DNA of 64,000 nucleotides, taken from the NCBI GenBank assembly GCA_023953845.1, contig JAMLJC010000001.1, positions 310,001-374,000 of the forward strand, given 5' to 3'. A program made the translations under genes and the position numbers. How positions within the stretch are numbered: the first letter of the stretch is position 1; the number at the start of each line of letters is the position of its first letter. Positions 34,720 to 43,778 of the stretch are shown here, piece after piece. This DNA comes from Rhizobiaceae bacterium. GTDB taxonomy: Bacteria > Pseudomonadota > Alphaproteobacteria > Rhizobiales > Rhizobiaceae. The notes beneath the pieces were generated by a model. It was given only the letters and a program-made list of their open reading frames with translations, searched no databases and was not told the DNA's origin.

Positions 34720-34840
34720 TCTTTCCCCGCATCGTGTCGAGCGGTTGAGCCTCCCGCACCGCACTGATCATGAAGGGTATACGAGGGACGCCGGGTGTAA
34801 AGCGAGCAATTGTCGAGTAGTCATTTACCTAACGTTAACC

Positions 34841-34855
34841 TTAACCATTCGTTAA
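34841..34855. promoter_or_regulatory. CtrA-type box (TTAA-N7-TTAA) upstream of the FeeM-like gene
   Basis: TTAA CCATTCG TTAA is an exact match to the CtrA consensus of alphaproteobacteria. An extra TTAA at 34835-34838 makes a cluster GTTAACCTTAACC. It sits 122 bases upstream of the start at 34719. Binding is inferred from the motif only. Confidence 0.6.
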
Positions 34856-34909
34856 CGACGCTGACGGCGAAGTCCCTATGCAGCCACGAGGGACGCCTGT
34901 GAGGGTGGG

Positions 34910-37258
34910 TCAGCCTTTGGAATATTGCGGAATCGACCGCAGCGACGCCGCCACTTCCTTGTCGAAGTGCCAGACGATCGTCGACATCGTCTCGATCCCG
35001 TGCGCCGACAGCGCGGAGCCGAACAGGAAGCCCTGCGCCAGATCAGGCTTCACGTAGAGCGACAGCAGCTTGAGCTGCTCGAAGGTCTCAACGCCTTCGA
35101 TCGTCACCGACAGGCCGAGCGCGCGGCAGAGGGTGACCACGTTCTTCAGCAGCTCCAGCGAGCGGTTGTTGTAGCCGAGATCGAGGACGAAGCTGCGGTC
35201 GATCTTGACCTTGTTGAGCGGCAGCCTGTGGAGATAGCTGAGGCTCGAATAGCCCGTGCCGAAATCGTCGAGCGCGATCCGGACGCCGATCGTCTTGAGT
35301 TCCTCGATATAGCTGGCCGTCAGCGCCTTGTCGTCGAGCAGCGCCGTTTCGGTGACCTCGAGTTCCAGCCGCTGCGGCGCCAGGCCGGAGTTCTTCAGCG
35401 CCAGGCGAACCTGCTGGATGATGTCCTGATTGCGGAAATCCTTGGCGGAAAGGTTGACCGAAACGCTGATCTCGTTCGGCCATTTTGCGCATTCGAGGCA
35501 TGCCGCGTTAAGGACGAAGATGCTGATCGACGAGATGATGCCCATCTCCTCCGCCAGCGGAATGAAGATCGCCGGCGAGATGGATCCGAGTTCAGGATGA
35601 TCCCACCGGCAAAGCGCCTCGCAGCTGGCGATACGCATGGAATCCATTGCGATGATCGGCTGGTAGACGACCCGCAGCCCGTTGGTTTCGATCGCATTGC
35701 GCAGCTCGGCCTTCATCAGCTGCCGGCTGCGGAACTCCTCGTCCAGCGCCGTCTCGAAAAGCTGCCAGGAATTCTTGCCGTGTTCCTTGGCCTTGTAGAG
35801 CGCTAGATCGGCCTTGACGATCATCGCGTCGAAATCGCCTTCCCGCGCGGTCGTCATGACGGCGCCGCAGCTCGCCTGGATGCGCAAGGCATGGCCGCCG
35901 ACGTCGATCTCGCCCTGCAGGCCTTCGAAGAGGGCTTCCATCCGCATCGCCAGATCGTGCTCGTTGTCGATCCGGTCGAAATAGAGCACGAACTCGTCGC
36001 CGCCGAACCGGCTGATCGTTGCGCTATCGGCGAGAAGGCGTGTCAGCGTCTCGCCCACCGCATAGAGAAGCCCGTCGCCGACCGGATGGCCGAGCGTATC
36101 GTTGACGGTCTTGAAGTCGTCGAGGTCGAGCACCACCAGTGCGCATTTGCGGTAGGGGTCTCCCGCGGCCATGGTCTCGACGACCACCTCCTGGAAGTAG
36201 CCGCGATTCGCAAGGCCGGTGAGGTTGTCGAACCGCGCCATGGAGCGGATCTTCTCCTCCGCCTCGACGCGTTTGGTGACGTCCTCGAAGGTGATGACGC
36301 CGAGATCCTGGCTGCCTTCCCGGGCCGAGAACTCGTAATAGGTGCCGTTGGCGAAGGCGACCAGAACCTTGCGATCCCTGCCCTCGCGCAGGGCGCGCGT
36401 CAGCTGGCCCTCGATGTAGCGGCAATCTTCCTTGGCGAGCAGTCTGCCGGCGACGCCGCGCATCAGCAGCGCATGGATGCTGCGTCCCATCAGCGCTTCC
36501 GTCGAACGATATCCGAGCAGCTTGGCGGCCTCGGCGTTGGCGACGACGATGCGGGCATCGGGTCCGAGCATGATCAGGCCGTGCGGCATGGTGTTCAGCG
36601 CGCGGTTGAAGCGCTGGGCGAGCCGCGTCGCGCGCTTCTCCGCGGAAAGCGCGGTGAACAGCACGTCGCGGACATTCTCCGCATAGCGATGGATGGCGAA
36701 CAGGAACGGCACGGTGAGCAGGCCGAGCGCGACGTGGTAGAAATCGCCGCGCAGGACCAGCCCGGTAGCCATCGGCAGGCTGATCACCACGATCAGGATA
36801 TAGACCATGCGCGGCGAGCCGTAGTTGCGCCCGGAGATCGCGGTGGCGGTGGCGAGCGGCACGGCCAGGCCAGCCAGCTCCGCGAAGGAATTCTCCGCGT
36901 TGTAGAGCGCCATCAGGCTGAAGACGCCGAGCGCGCCGCCATGCAGCGCGCTGAACACCGTGTAGCGGTTCTCCAGCACACGCGCTTCGGCGGCGGTTTC
37001 GCACGGGGGACGGGCGTTGATGCGGCGCATGTCTATCAGCCGCAGCACACCGAGCACGAGCAGCCACAGCACGACGAGCAGATAGGCGGGATTTCCGGTC
37101 TTGACGTGGACGAGGCTGATCAGAACGCACTGCAGCACGATGCCGAGCGCCAGCGTAAACCCGTCACGAAACAGCGTTTCGACGAACGGGATGTAGATGT
37201 CGTCCGGAAGTTCCTTCGCCTTTAACCTGTTCACACCAGTGTCCCACCGGGGAGCCAC
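34910..37258 (-). CDS. Membrane PAS-GGDEF-EAL protein (c-di-GMP synthesis/breakdown)
   Basis: The protein has 782 residues. About five membrane segments occupy residues 30-190, a PAS domain about 215-335, a GGDEF domain with intact 'RFGGDEF' at 417-423, and an EAL domain with 'EALCRW' at 547. 'DDFGTGYSSLSYLH' at 664, 'KVKIDRSF' near 685 and 'EGVET' at 721 are the further catalytic positions. Both halves look catalytically complete, but the RxxD inhibitory site before GGDEF is missing. The start is GTG at 37258; GTG at 37234 is equally possible. A near-CtrA box lies 18 bases upstream. It is an inner-membrane sensor converting between GTP, c-di-GMP and pGpG; the signal is unknown. Confidence 0.93.
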   Translation of the reverse strand: MAPRWDTGVNRLKAKELPDDIYIPFVETLFRDGFTLALGIVLQCVLISLVHVKTGNPAYLLVVLWLLVLGVLRLIDMRRINARPPCETAAEARVLENRYTVFSALHGGALGVFSLMALYNAENSFAELAGLAVPLATATAISGRNYGSPRMVYILIVVISLPMATGLVLRGDFYHVALGLLTVPFLFAIHRYAENVRDVLFTALSAEKRATRLAQRFNRALNTMPHGLIMLGPDARIVVANAEAAKLLGYRSTEALMGRSIHALLMRGVAGRLLAKEDCRYIEGQLTRALREGRDRKVLVAFANGTYYEFSAREGSQDLGVITFEDVTKRVEAEEKIRSMARFDNLTGLANRGYFQEVVVETMAAGDPYRKCALVVLDLDDFKTVNDTLGHPVGDGLLYAVGETLTRLLADSATISRFGGDEFVLYFDRIDNEHDLAMRMEALFEGLQGEIDVGGHALRIQASCGAVMTTAREGDFDAMIVKADLALYKAKEHGKNSWQLFETALDEEFRSRQLMKAELRNAIETNGLRVVYQPIIAMDSMRIASCEALCRWDHPELGSISPAIFIPLAEEMGIISSISIFVLNAACLECAKWPNEISVSVNLSAKDFRNQDIIQQVRLALKNSGLAPQRLELEVTETALLDDKALTASYIEELKTIGVRIALDDFGTGYSSLSYLHRLPLNKVKIDRSFVLDLGYNNRSLELLKNVVTLCRALGLSVTIEGVETFEQLKLLSLYVKPDLAQGFLFGSALSAHGIETMSTIVWHFDKEVAASLRSIPQYSKG

Positions 37259-37276
37259 AGATGTGCCATATCCCGA

Positions 37277-37291
37277 TTAAGAATTGCTTAG
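37277..37291. promoter_or_regulatory. Near-consensus CtrA box upstream of the GGDEF-EAL gene
   Basis: TTAA GAATTGC TTAG has the correct 7-base spacing and one mismatch in the second half-site. It lies within the 83-base gap upstream of the c-di-GMP gene start. Confidence 0.4.
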
Positions 37292-37341
37292 ACCGAGGCC
37301 CTTGAACGGCGTTCCTGCGCCGCAGGTGCTTGATTCCAAAC

Positions 37342-40300
37342 CTATTCCGCGGCCTGTAGACTCAAGCCGGCGGCAGGGTCCTCGAACCGGTCGATCAGGC
37401 GCCGGCGCTCGGCCTCGGCCTTCCGCGCGGCAGCCCGCCTTACATGCCCGTAGCCCCTGATCATCATGGGCACGGAAGCCAGCGCAGCGGCAGCCGCCAG
37501 CCTGTCTACGGTCAGCCCGGCCTCGATCCTGTCGAGGTCGGCTTCGAACTCGCGCAACTGCCGCCTCTCCTCGCGCCGTTCCGCCGTATGTCCGAAGACG
37601 TCGAGGACGGTGCCGCGCAGTGCGCGCAGGGCCGCGAGCACGCGGAAAGCCGGCATCATCCATGGACCGAAGCGGGATTTGCGCGGGCGGCCGTCAGCGT
37701 CCTTCCGTCCGAGGATGGGCGGCGCAAGGTGGAACTCCAGCCGGTCGTATGACTCGAAAGTCGAGGCAAGCTGGCGCGCGAACGAGCCATCTGTATAGAG
37801 CCGCGCCACTTCGTACTCGTCCTTGATCGCCATGAGCTTGAAGAGGCTGCGGGCGACGGCCTCCGTCACCGCCGTCGAACCTCGGGAAGCCTCATTTTCG
37901 GCGCGGCGCAGACGCTCGATGCGGTCGGTGAACCGCCGCGCGTAGGCCGCATTCTGGTAAGCGCGGAGAAAATCGGCGCGCCTCCCGATCACATCGTCCA
38001 GCGTGGCCGCCATGCGGGCATTCGCAAGCTGTTCCTTCGGTTCGCCCGCGCGTTTTTCAACGAAGGTGGGATCATGTCCCGCACGCCTTCCCCATCGGAA
38101 TGCGGCGACGTTCATGGCGGCGGCTTCGCCGTTCAATTCGATAGCCTTTTCAATTGCTTCGGCTGCAAGCGGCAGTCCGCCGCGCTGGTAGGCGACGCCC
38201 AGCATGAACATGTTGGCGCCGAGCGAGCTGCCGAACAGCGCGGTGGCCGTTTTCGTCGCATCGACGAAATGCGCCTTTCCCTCTCCGGCGGCGGCGCGGA
38301 TCGCCTTCTTGAGCCGCTCGGTCGGCAGGGAGAAATCGGCCGAGCGCGCGAAATCCCCCGGCATGACCTCGGCGGTGTTCGCCACGAAAAGCGTATGGTT
38401 CTCACGCACCGCCGACAGCACCTTCTTGTTGCCCGACACAACGAGGTCACAGCCGAGGATGAGATCGGCCTTGCCCGCGGAGACGCGGATGGCGTGGATG
38501 TCTTCCGGCTCCGCGGCGATGCGGATGTGGGTGAACACCGCGCCGCCTTTCTGCGCGAGGCCGGCCATGTCGATGAGACCGGCGGCCTTGCTCTCCAGAT
38601 GCGCGGCCATGCCCAGGATCGCGCCGATCGTCACCACGCCGGTGCCGCCGACGCCGTCAAGAATCGCCGACCAGCCTGCCTTCCCCAGTTCGAACGGCTT
38701 CGGCTCCGGCACCCCGTCCAGCGGATCAGCGCTTGCGGCGGAGCCTGCGGCTTTCCTGAGCTTCGCGCCGTGGACGGTGACGAAGGACGGACAGAAGCCG
38801 TTGACGCAGGAAAAATCCTTGTTGCAGCTCGACTGGTCGATGCGGCGCTTGCGCCCGAACTCGGTTTCGACGGGCTGGACGGACACGCAGTTCGACTGCA
38901 CGCCGCAATCGCCGCAGCCTTCGCAGACCAGTTCGTTGATGATGACGCGCCGGTCCGGATCGGGAAACGTGCCGCGCTTGCGGCGGCGGCGCTTTTCCGC
39001 CGCGCAGGTCTGGTCGTAGAGCAGCACGGAGACGCCTTCCACCTCCCGCAGCTCGCGCTGCACGGCGTCGAGGTCATCGCGATGATGGATCGTCGCCCCG
39101 GCCGGAAACTCCGCTTTTCCCGCATATTTTTCCGGCTCGTCGGTGACGATGGCGATACGGTCGACACCCTCGGCCCGCACCTGCGCGGCGATCATGTCGA
39201 CGGTCAGGCCGCCCTCGTGGCGCTGCCCGCCGGTCATGGCGACCGCGTCGTTGTAGAGGATCTTGTAGGTGATGTTGGCCCTGGACGAGAGGGCGAAGCG
39301 CAGCGCGAGCGCGCCCGAATGGTTGTAGGTGCCGTCGCCGAGATTCTGGAAGATGTGGCCGCGCGTGCTGAACGGCGCCTCGCCCACCCATTGCGCGCCC
39401 TCGCCGCCCATCTGGGTGAAGCCGACGGTCGAGCGGTCCATCCACAGCGCCATGAAATGACAGCCGATGTCCGCCCCGGCGATGGAGCCTTCCGGCACCT
39501 TCGTGGACGAATTGTGCGGACAGCCCGAGCAGAAATAGGGCGTGCGGACGCCCACATCCTTCGTGTCGGCCAGCATCGCCTGGAACTGCTTCAGCCGCGC
39601 CACCCGCGCCGCGATCTCCTCCGAGGGGCCGATCACCCGGAGGATGCGCTCGCCGAGCGCAATCGCAATGTCGTTCGGATCGAGCGCACCCTTGGACGGG
39701 AACAGCCAGGCGTCACGCTCGTCCTTCTTGCCGACGATGAGTGGCTGTTCCACACGGCCATAGAGGTTTTCGCGCAACTGGGCCTCGATGAGCGAGCGCT
39801 TCTCCTCCACCACCACGACCATGTCGAGACCGCGCGCGAAATCGCGGACATGCTCGTAGTCCAGCGGCCATGGACAGCCGACCTTGAACAGGCGGATGCC
39901 GATCTCGCCGGCGCGCCGCTCGTCTATGCCGAGTTCGTCCAGCGCCTGCCGCACGTCGAGATAGCTCTTTCCGACGGTGATGATGCCGAGCTTCGGACTG
40001 GCCCCGCCGGAATAGACGATGCGGTTGATGTTGTTGGCGCGCACGAAGGCGGCGGCGGCCGGCCGCTTGAACTCATGCAGCCGCTCCTCCTGCCCGAGCA
40101 TGTTGATCTCGTGCCGGATCGAGAGGCCGCCCGGCGGCAGGTCGATCTCCGGCAGCACGACATTCAGCCGCGCCAGCGACACGTCGACGGACGCCGTTGA
40201 TTCCACATTGTCCTTCACGCATTTGATCGCCGTCCAGGTGCTGGCGAAACGCGACAAGGCAAAGCCGTAGAGGCCGAAGTCGATCAGTTCCTGAACGCCG

Positions 40301-40821
40301 GCCGGATTGAGGATCGGTATCATCGCGTCGACGAAATGGAACTCCGTCGCATGCGCGTTGGTGGAGGATTCGGCCATGTGGTCGTCCCCCATCAGCGCCA
40401 GCACGCCGCCATGCGGCGAGGTGCCGGCCAGATTGGCGTGGCGGAACACGTCGCCGGAACGGTCGACGCCCGGCCCCTTGCCGTACCAGACCGAAAAGAC
40501 GCCGTCGTGCCGGCCGGTGCCGGTCAGTTCCGCCTGCTGCGTGCCCCAGCAGGCGGTCGCGGCCAGTTCCTCGTTGAGGCCCGGCTGGAAGACGATGTTC
40601 GACCGGGAGAGCTCGTCTCTCGCCTTCCAGAGCTGCATGTCGAGCCCGCCCAGCGGCGAGCCGCGGTAACCCGAAACGAAGCCTGCGGTGTCGAGCCCCG
40701 CAAGCCGGTCGCGCTCGCGCTGCATCAGGAGCATGCGCACGATCGCCTGTGCTCCCGTGACGAAGATTCGCTCCTTGCCCAGGTCGAACTTGTCGGAAAG
40801 AGCCACGTCGTGAAGCGTCAT
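37342..40821 (-). CDS. Indolepyruvate ferredoxin oxidoreductase, fused alpha-beta
   Basis: This is a 1159-residue single-chain form typical of alphaproteobacteria. It oxidatively decarboxylates arylpyruvates such as indolepyruvate to aryl-acetyl-CoA with a ferredoxin acceptor. The N-terminal half has pyrimidine- and TPP-binding domains ('GADIGCHFMALWMDRSTVGF', 'GEGAQWVG', 'QNLGDGTYNHSGALALRFAL'). A cysteine-rich iron-sulfur segment follows ('VCEGCGDCGVQSNCVSVQPV' and 'SCNKDFSCVNGFCPSF'). The C-terminal gamma-like domain starts around 'ILDGVGGTGVVTIGAILGMA'. It is monocistronic. Its product class, arylacetyl-CoA, could connect with the acyl-CoA ligase operon nearby, which is inference. Confidence 0.93.
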   Translation of the reverse strand: MTLHDVALSDKFDLGKERIFVTGAQAIVRMLLMQRERDRLAGLDTAGFVSGYRGSPLGGLDMQLWKARDELSRSNIVFQPGLNEELAATACWGTQQAELTGTGRHDGVFSVWYGKGPGVDRSGDVFRHANLAGTSPHGGVLALMGDDHMAESSTNAHATEFHFVDAMIPILNPAGVQELIDFGLYGFALSRFASTWTAIKCVKDNVESTASVDVSLARLNVVLPEIDLPPGGLSIRHEINMLGQEERLHEFKRPAAAAFVRANNINRIVYSGGASPKLGIITVGKSYLDVRQALDELGIDERRAGEIGIRLFKVGCPWPLDYEHVRDFARGLDMVVVVEEKRSLIEAQLRENLYGRVEQPLIVGKKDERDAWLFPSKGALDPNDIAIALGERILRVIGPSEEIAARVARLKQFQAMLADTKDVGVRTPYFCSGCPHNSSTKVPEGSIAGADIGCHFMALWMDRSTVGFTQMGGEGAQWVGEAPFSTRGHIFQNLGDGTYNHSGALALRFALSSRANITYKILYNDAVAMTGGQRHEGGLTVDMIAAQVRAEGVDRIAIVTDEPEKYAGKAEFPAGATIHHRDDLDAVQRELREVEGVSVLLYDQTCAAEKRRRRKRGTFPDPDRRVIINELVCEGCGDCGVQSNCVSVQPVETEFGRKRRIDQSSCNKDFSCVNGFCPSFVTVHGAKLRKAAGSAASADPLDGVPEPKPFELGKAGWSAILDGVGGTGVVTIGAILGMAAHLESKAAGLIDMAGLAQKGGAVFTHIRIAAEPEDIHAIRVSAGKADLILGCDLVVSGNKKVLSAVRENHTLFVANTAEVMPGDFARSADFSLPTERLKKAIRAAAGEGKAHFVDATKTATALFGSSLGANMFMLGVAYQRGGLPLAAEAIEKAIELNGEAAAMNVAAFRWGRRAGHDPTFVEKRAGEPKEQLANARMAATLDDVIGRRADFLRAYQNAAYARRFTDRIERLRRAENEASRGSTAVTEAVARSLFKLMAIKDEYEVARLYTDGSFARQLASTFESYDRLEFHLAPPILGRKDADGRPRKSRFGPWMMPAFRVLAALRALRGTVLDVFGHTAERREERRQLREFEADLDRIEAGLTVDRLAAAAALASVPMMIRGYGHVRRAAARKAEAERRRLIDRFEDPAAGLSLQAAE

Positions 40822-40943
40822 TCAGGCGGACCCTCTGCGGAAGCCGCGAGTCGAAACGGCCAACGTCGATAGCCAACCCTAGCGCCTAACTACAGCAATT
40901 GCACGTCAAACGCATTTGATAGTGCCGCCGGCCGACGGTGACG

Positions 40944-41468
40944 TCATGCCGGACATTCCACGCCATCGCCTTCCGGCAGCTTTCCATCGGGATGCTCCGC
41001 CAGATCCGGATTGAGTTCGTAGACCGGACCGATCACCAGCGGCCTGTCCGGCAGGATGCTCTGATCGAGGTTCGAGGTGATGGTCGTCTCCAGTTTCTGC
41101 AGCGCTTCACCCGCGCCGCTCCGCACGACGAGCGAAACCGCGTAGGGGCGGTCCTTGACGACGCATTCGAGCGGCGGGCTCTCTATCGTCACCTTGGCGA
41201 GATTCGGCCAGACCTTCTGTTCCACCACGATCGGCGCGCCGCCGGCCGGATTATCGAAGGTCGCGACGACCACCTGCCCCTGCTGCATCGGCTGCAGCGG
41301 CCGCAAGGTCACGACGTAGACGGCGGTCGCGAGGCGGTAGTTGAAGGAAAACAGCCTTCCGCTGATCTCGAAATAATCGCCGGGCCCGCCCGTATCGCGG
41401 CACCCGCAAAGAACCGCCGCAAGCAGCAAAAGCGGCGTCAGAACCTGCCTCGCCGGTCGTCTAGACAT
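40944..41468 (-). CDS. Predicted lipoprotein
   Basis: The 174-residue protein has an N-terminal signal with a lipobox-like end 'LTPLLLLAAVLCGCRD', so the Cys may be lipidated. The rest is beta-rich ('YFEISGRLFSFNYRLATAVY', 'PIVVEQKVWPNLAKVTIESP') with no motif I recognise. Its ATG lies inside the end of the CGNR regulator gene (eight-base overlap), so the two are co-translated. That pairing suggests it belongs to the same response. Function unknown. Confidence 0.7.
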   Translation of the reverse strand: MSRRPARQVLTPLLLLAAVLCGCRDTGGPGDYFEISGRLFSFNYRLATAVYVVTLRPLQPMQQGQVVVATFDNPAGGAPIVVEQKVWPNLAKVTIESPPLECVVKDRPYAVSLVVRSGAGEALQKLETTITSNLDQSILPDRPLVIGPVYELNPDLAEHPDGKLPEGDGVECPA

Positions 41469-42072
41469 TGTCGCCTCCCCGTTCCAGCGCCCTATGGCGC
41501 ATGTAGTGGCGCTTCGCCTTCTGCCGGTTGCCGCACACGGCCATGTCGCACCACACCCGGCTGGCATTGCGGCTGTTGTCGAGGAACAGCCAGGAACAGT
41601 TGGCGCAGATCCGGACGCGTCTCAGGCGGTCGGCGGTAAGCAGCGAAATCGCCGAAACGGCGAGCGCCGCCCCGAAGGCGATCGGCCTCGCCGGATCGCC
41701 GAACGGAGAGCCCGCACCCATCACCAGCTCTTCTCCGCCGTCCAGCCCGTCGGCGCAAGCCGCGAGCATTCCTGCCAGCCTGTCGCCATGCATCGCGCCA
41801 GCCGTCGCGAAACCCCGAAGCGCAGCATCCGTCGCCTCGCGCATGGCAAGCACCTTCCCGCGTATTGCCGTCGGATCGGCCGCAGACAATCGTCGCCCAC
41901 AGAGTTCGGCGCTGCGGAAGAGGCTGGCGGCGTCCGCGAATCGCGCGATCTCCGCCGGATCGTCGAAACGGTCGAAGCGGCGCGCGGGATCGTTGCGCAG
42001 CACGACCGTATTCGTCGTGTCGAGCGCCAGCACGCCGCCCGTGAAGCGATGCGGTGTCCATTCGACGGCCAT
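41461..42072 (-). CDS. CGNR zinc-finger transcriptional regulator (ABATE domain)
   Basis: This is a 203-residue regulator with an N-terminal stress-associated ABATE-type domain ('FTGGVLALDTTNTVVLRN', 'DDPAEIARFADAASLF'). The C-terminal zinc finger reads 'RVRICANCSWLFLDNSRNAS' followed by 'WCDMAVCGNRQKAKRHY', where C-x2-C and C-x4-CGNR are intact. CGNR proteins bind DNA. It is divergent from an orphan LivH-like permease, and a 34-base palindrome lies in the 86-base gap, a likely operator. A lipoprotein gene overlaps its end. Confidence 0.88.
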   Translation of the reverse strand: MAVEWTPHRFTGGVLALDTTNTVVLRNDPARRFDRFDDPAEIARFADAASLFRSAELCGRRLSAADPTAIRGKVLAMREATDAALRGFATAGAMHGDRLAGMLAACADGLDGGEELVMGAGSPFGDPARPIAFGAALAVSAISLLTADRLRRVRICANCSWLFLDNSRNASRVWCDMAVCGNRQKAKRHYMRHRALERGGDNV

Positions 42073-42079
42073 CGACTCA

Positions 42080-42113
42080 CTCTAACTGGTAAAATGCATT
42101 TGACAAGTTAGAG
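42080..42113. promoter_or_regulatory. 34-bp palindromic operator between CGNR gene and LivH-like permease
   Basis: The outer arms CTCTAACT (42080-42087) and AGTTAGAG (42106-42113) are perfect. The centre AAATGCATTT is itself palindromic, and 30 of 34 positions pair overall. TTGACA at 42100-42105 could be a -35 element for the permease gene. Confidence 0.65.
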
Positions 42114-42158
42114 ATCGGGCGGCACGGTTCGCGACCGGTACGAAACCGCCGGACGGCG

Positions 42159-43061
42159 ATGCTCTATTTCCTGCAACAGGTGCTGAACGGCCTGCACAAC
42201 GGCGCGCTCTACGCGCTGCTGGCTTTCGGCTACGCGCTAACCAACGGCGTTCTGCATCGGACCAATCTCGCCTATGGCGCGATCTTCGCCTTTTGCGGGC
42301 AGGTGACGATCCTCGTCGCGGTGTTCGGCTGGTACGTGCTGTTCCTGACATTGCCGGCCACGGTGGCGCTCGGCGTATTTGCCGCGCTCGCCTATGCGGC
42401 GCTTGTCAGCGATGTCCTGGCACGCCGGGTGTTCGCGCCGCTGGCGGAACGATCTCCCAACACCATCGTGACGGCGACGCTCGGCGTGTCGATCGCGTTG
42501 ATGGAACTCGTGCGCATCGCGGCCGAGACGAAGGATTTCTGGCTGCCGCCGATGCTCGCCACGCCGATCGTCTTTACGGGCGGCGACGGCTTTCGCGTCA
42601 CGCTCACCGCGATCCAGCTCGTCAACTGCGCCGTCATCGCGCTGCTGATCGCCGTGGGCGGCGGCGTGCTCGGCGGTAGCCGCTACGGCAGGTTCTGGCG
42701 CGCGGTTTCCGACGATCCGGGCGCCGCGGCGCTTTCCGGCGTCGATGTCGGGCGCGTGTTCCGCGCCTCCGTGCTCGCCGGCTCGCTTGCCGCCGCGGCG
42801 GCCGGCATCCTCGCCGCGCTCTACTACGGCAACATCAGCTTCGGCACGGGCCTCGTCTTCGGGCTGAAGGTGCTGTTCGTGACGGCTGTGGGCGGCTATC
42901 GCTCCCCGGTCTGGGCGGCGCTCGGCGCCATGGCCTTCGGCATGACCGAAGCCTTGTGGTCCGGCTATTTTCCCCTGGAATGGCGGGACGCGTGGATCTT
43001 CGCGTTCCTCGTCACGATGCTGGTGCTGAAGCCCGAACAGGAAAACGTGGCCGGGAAGTAG
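42159..43061 (+). CDS. Orphan LivH-like ABC permease
   Basis: The 300-residue protein has eight or so membrane segments and LivH-family features: 'NGLHNGALYALLAFGYALTN' at the N-terminus, and a coupling-helix region near 'RFWRAVSDDPGAAALSGVDV'. No ATPase, second permease or binding protein is adjacent, so it must use components from elsewhere or act differently. The segment normally 'NFAQG' reads 'NLAYGAIFAFCG', similar to the urea/amide branch of the family. It is controlled from a short divergent promoter shared with the CGNR regulator. Substrate unknown. Confidence 0.85.
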   Translation: MLYFLQQVLNGLHNGALYALLAFGYALTNGVLHRTNLAYGAIFAFCGQVTILVAVFGWYVLFLTLPATVALGVFAALAYAALVSDVLARRVFAPLAERSPNTIVTATLGVSIALMELVRIAAETKDFWLPPMLATPIVFTGGDGFRVTLTAIQLVNCAVIALLIAVGGGVLGGSRYGRFWRAVSDDPGAAALSGVDVGRVFRASVLAGSLAAAAAGILAALYYGNISFGTGLVFGLKVLFVTAVGGYRSPVWAALGAMAFGMTEALWSGYFPLEWRDAWIFAFLVTMLVLKPEQENVAGK

Positions 43062-43193
43062 CGCCGGCGGCGCCTGCCGCAGCGTAGTCCAGAAGTTGAG
43101 TTGACCTCGCCGCGGCCAGTGGTCATAGGCTTGCCGACCGCGATTGCCGAAAACAGGGGAACAGTGGCGATCCGCAGCGAACCGGGAGGAACC

Positions 43194-43778
43194 ATGTCAG
43201 GGCTTCTCGCTCTTTCCAGAGCAATCGATCATATAAACGAATTTATCGGCAAATGGATTTCGTGGCTTATTCTGGTCTCGATCCTGGTCAGTGCCGGCAA
43301 CGCAGTCATCCGCAAGGTGTTCAATGCCTCGTCCAACGCCTGGCTTGAGCTGCAATGGTATCTCTACGGCGCCGCCTTCCTGCTCGCCGCGGCATACACG
43401 CTGAAGCAGAACGAGCACATCAGGATCGACATCGTCTACGGCGCGTTCTCGCGGCGCAAGCAGCACTGGATCGACCTGTTCGGGCATGTCTTCTTCCTCA
43501 TGCCCTTCGTCCTTCTGATGCTCTACTATTTCGTGCCATACTTCCTGCTTTCATTCCGTAGCGGGGAAATGTCCTCCAGCGCGGGCGGCCTCATCATCTG
43601 GCCGGCCAAGCTGATGCTGCTCATCGGCTTCTTCCTCCTCGCCATTCAGGGTGTCTCCGAGATCATCAAGAAAATCGCGATCATGCGCGGCGACATGGAC
43701 GACCCGACCCCCTTCGTCTCGGCCCATCAGGCGGCTGAGGAAGAAGGCAAGGCGCTCGCAGAGGAGCTGCGCGCATGA
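43194..43778 (+). CDS. TRAP transporter small permease (DctQ type)
   Basis: This is a 194-residue four-helix membrane protein. Features include 'WISWLILVSILVSAGNAVIR', then 'WLELQWYLYGAAFLLAAAYT' and 'NEHIRIDIVYGAFSRR', the DctQ signature. I use the ATG at 43194 ('MSGLLALSRA'), preceded by GGGAGGAACC; the frame from 43101 is too long. It belongs to the FcbT2-like branch linked to mannitol/chloroaromatic or oxo-acid TRAP systems. Its stop overlaps the large permease start by four bases. Confidence 0.92.
   Translation: MSGLLALSRAIDHINEFIGKWISWLILVSILVSAGNAVIRKVFNASSNAWLELQWYLYGAAFLLAAAYTLKQNEHIRIDIVYGAFSRRKQHWIDLFGHVFFLMPFVLLMLYYFVPYFLLSFRSGEMSSSAGGLIIWPAKLMLLIGFFLLAIQGVSEIIKKIAIMRGDMDDPTPFVSAHQAAEEEGKALAEELRA

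Noticed and set aside
37308..37330. Short hairpin (CCTGCG/CGCAGG) after the IorAB gene
   Set aside because: The stem is only six bases without a T-run, too weak to call a terminator.
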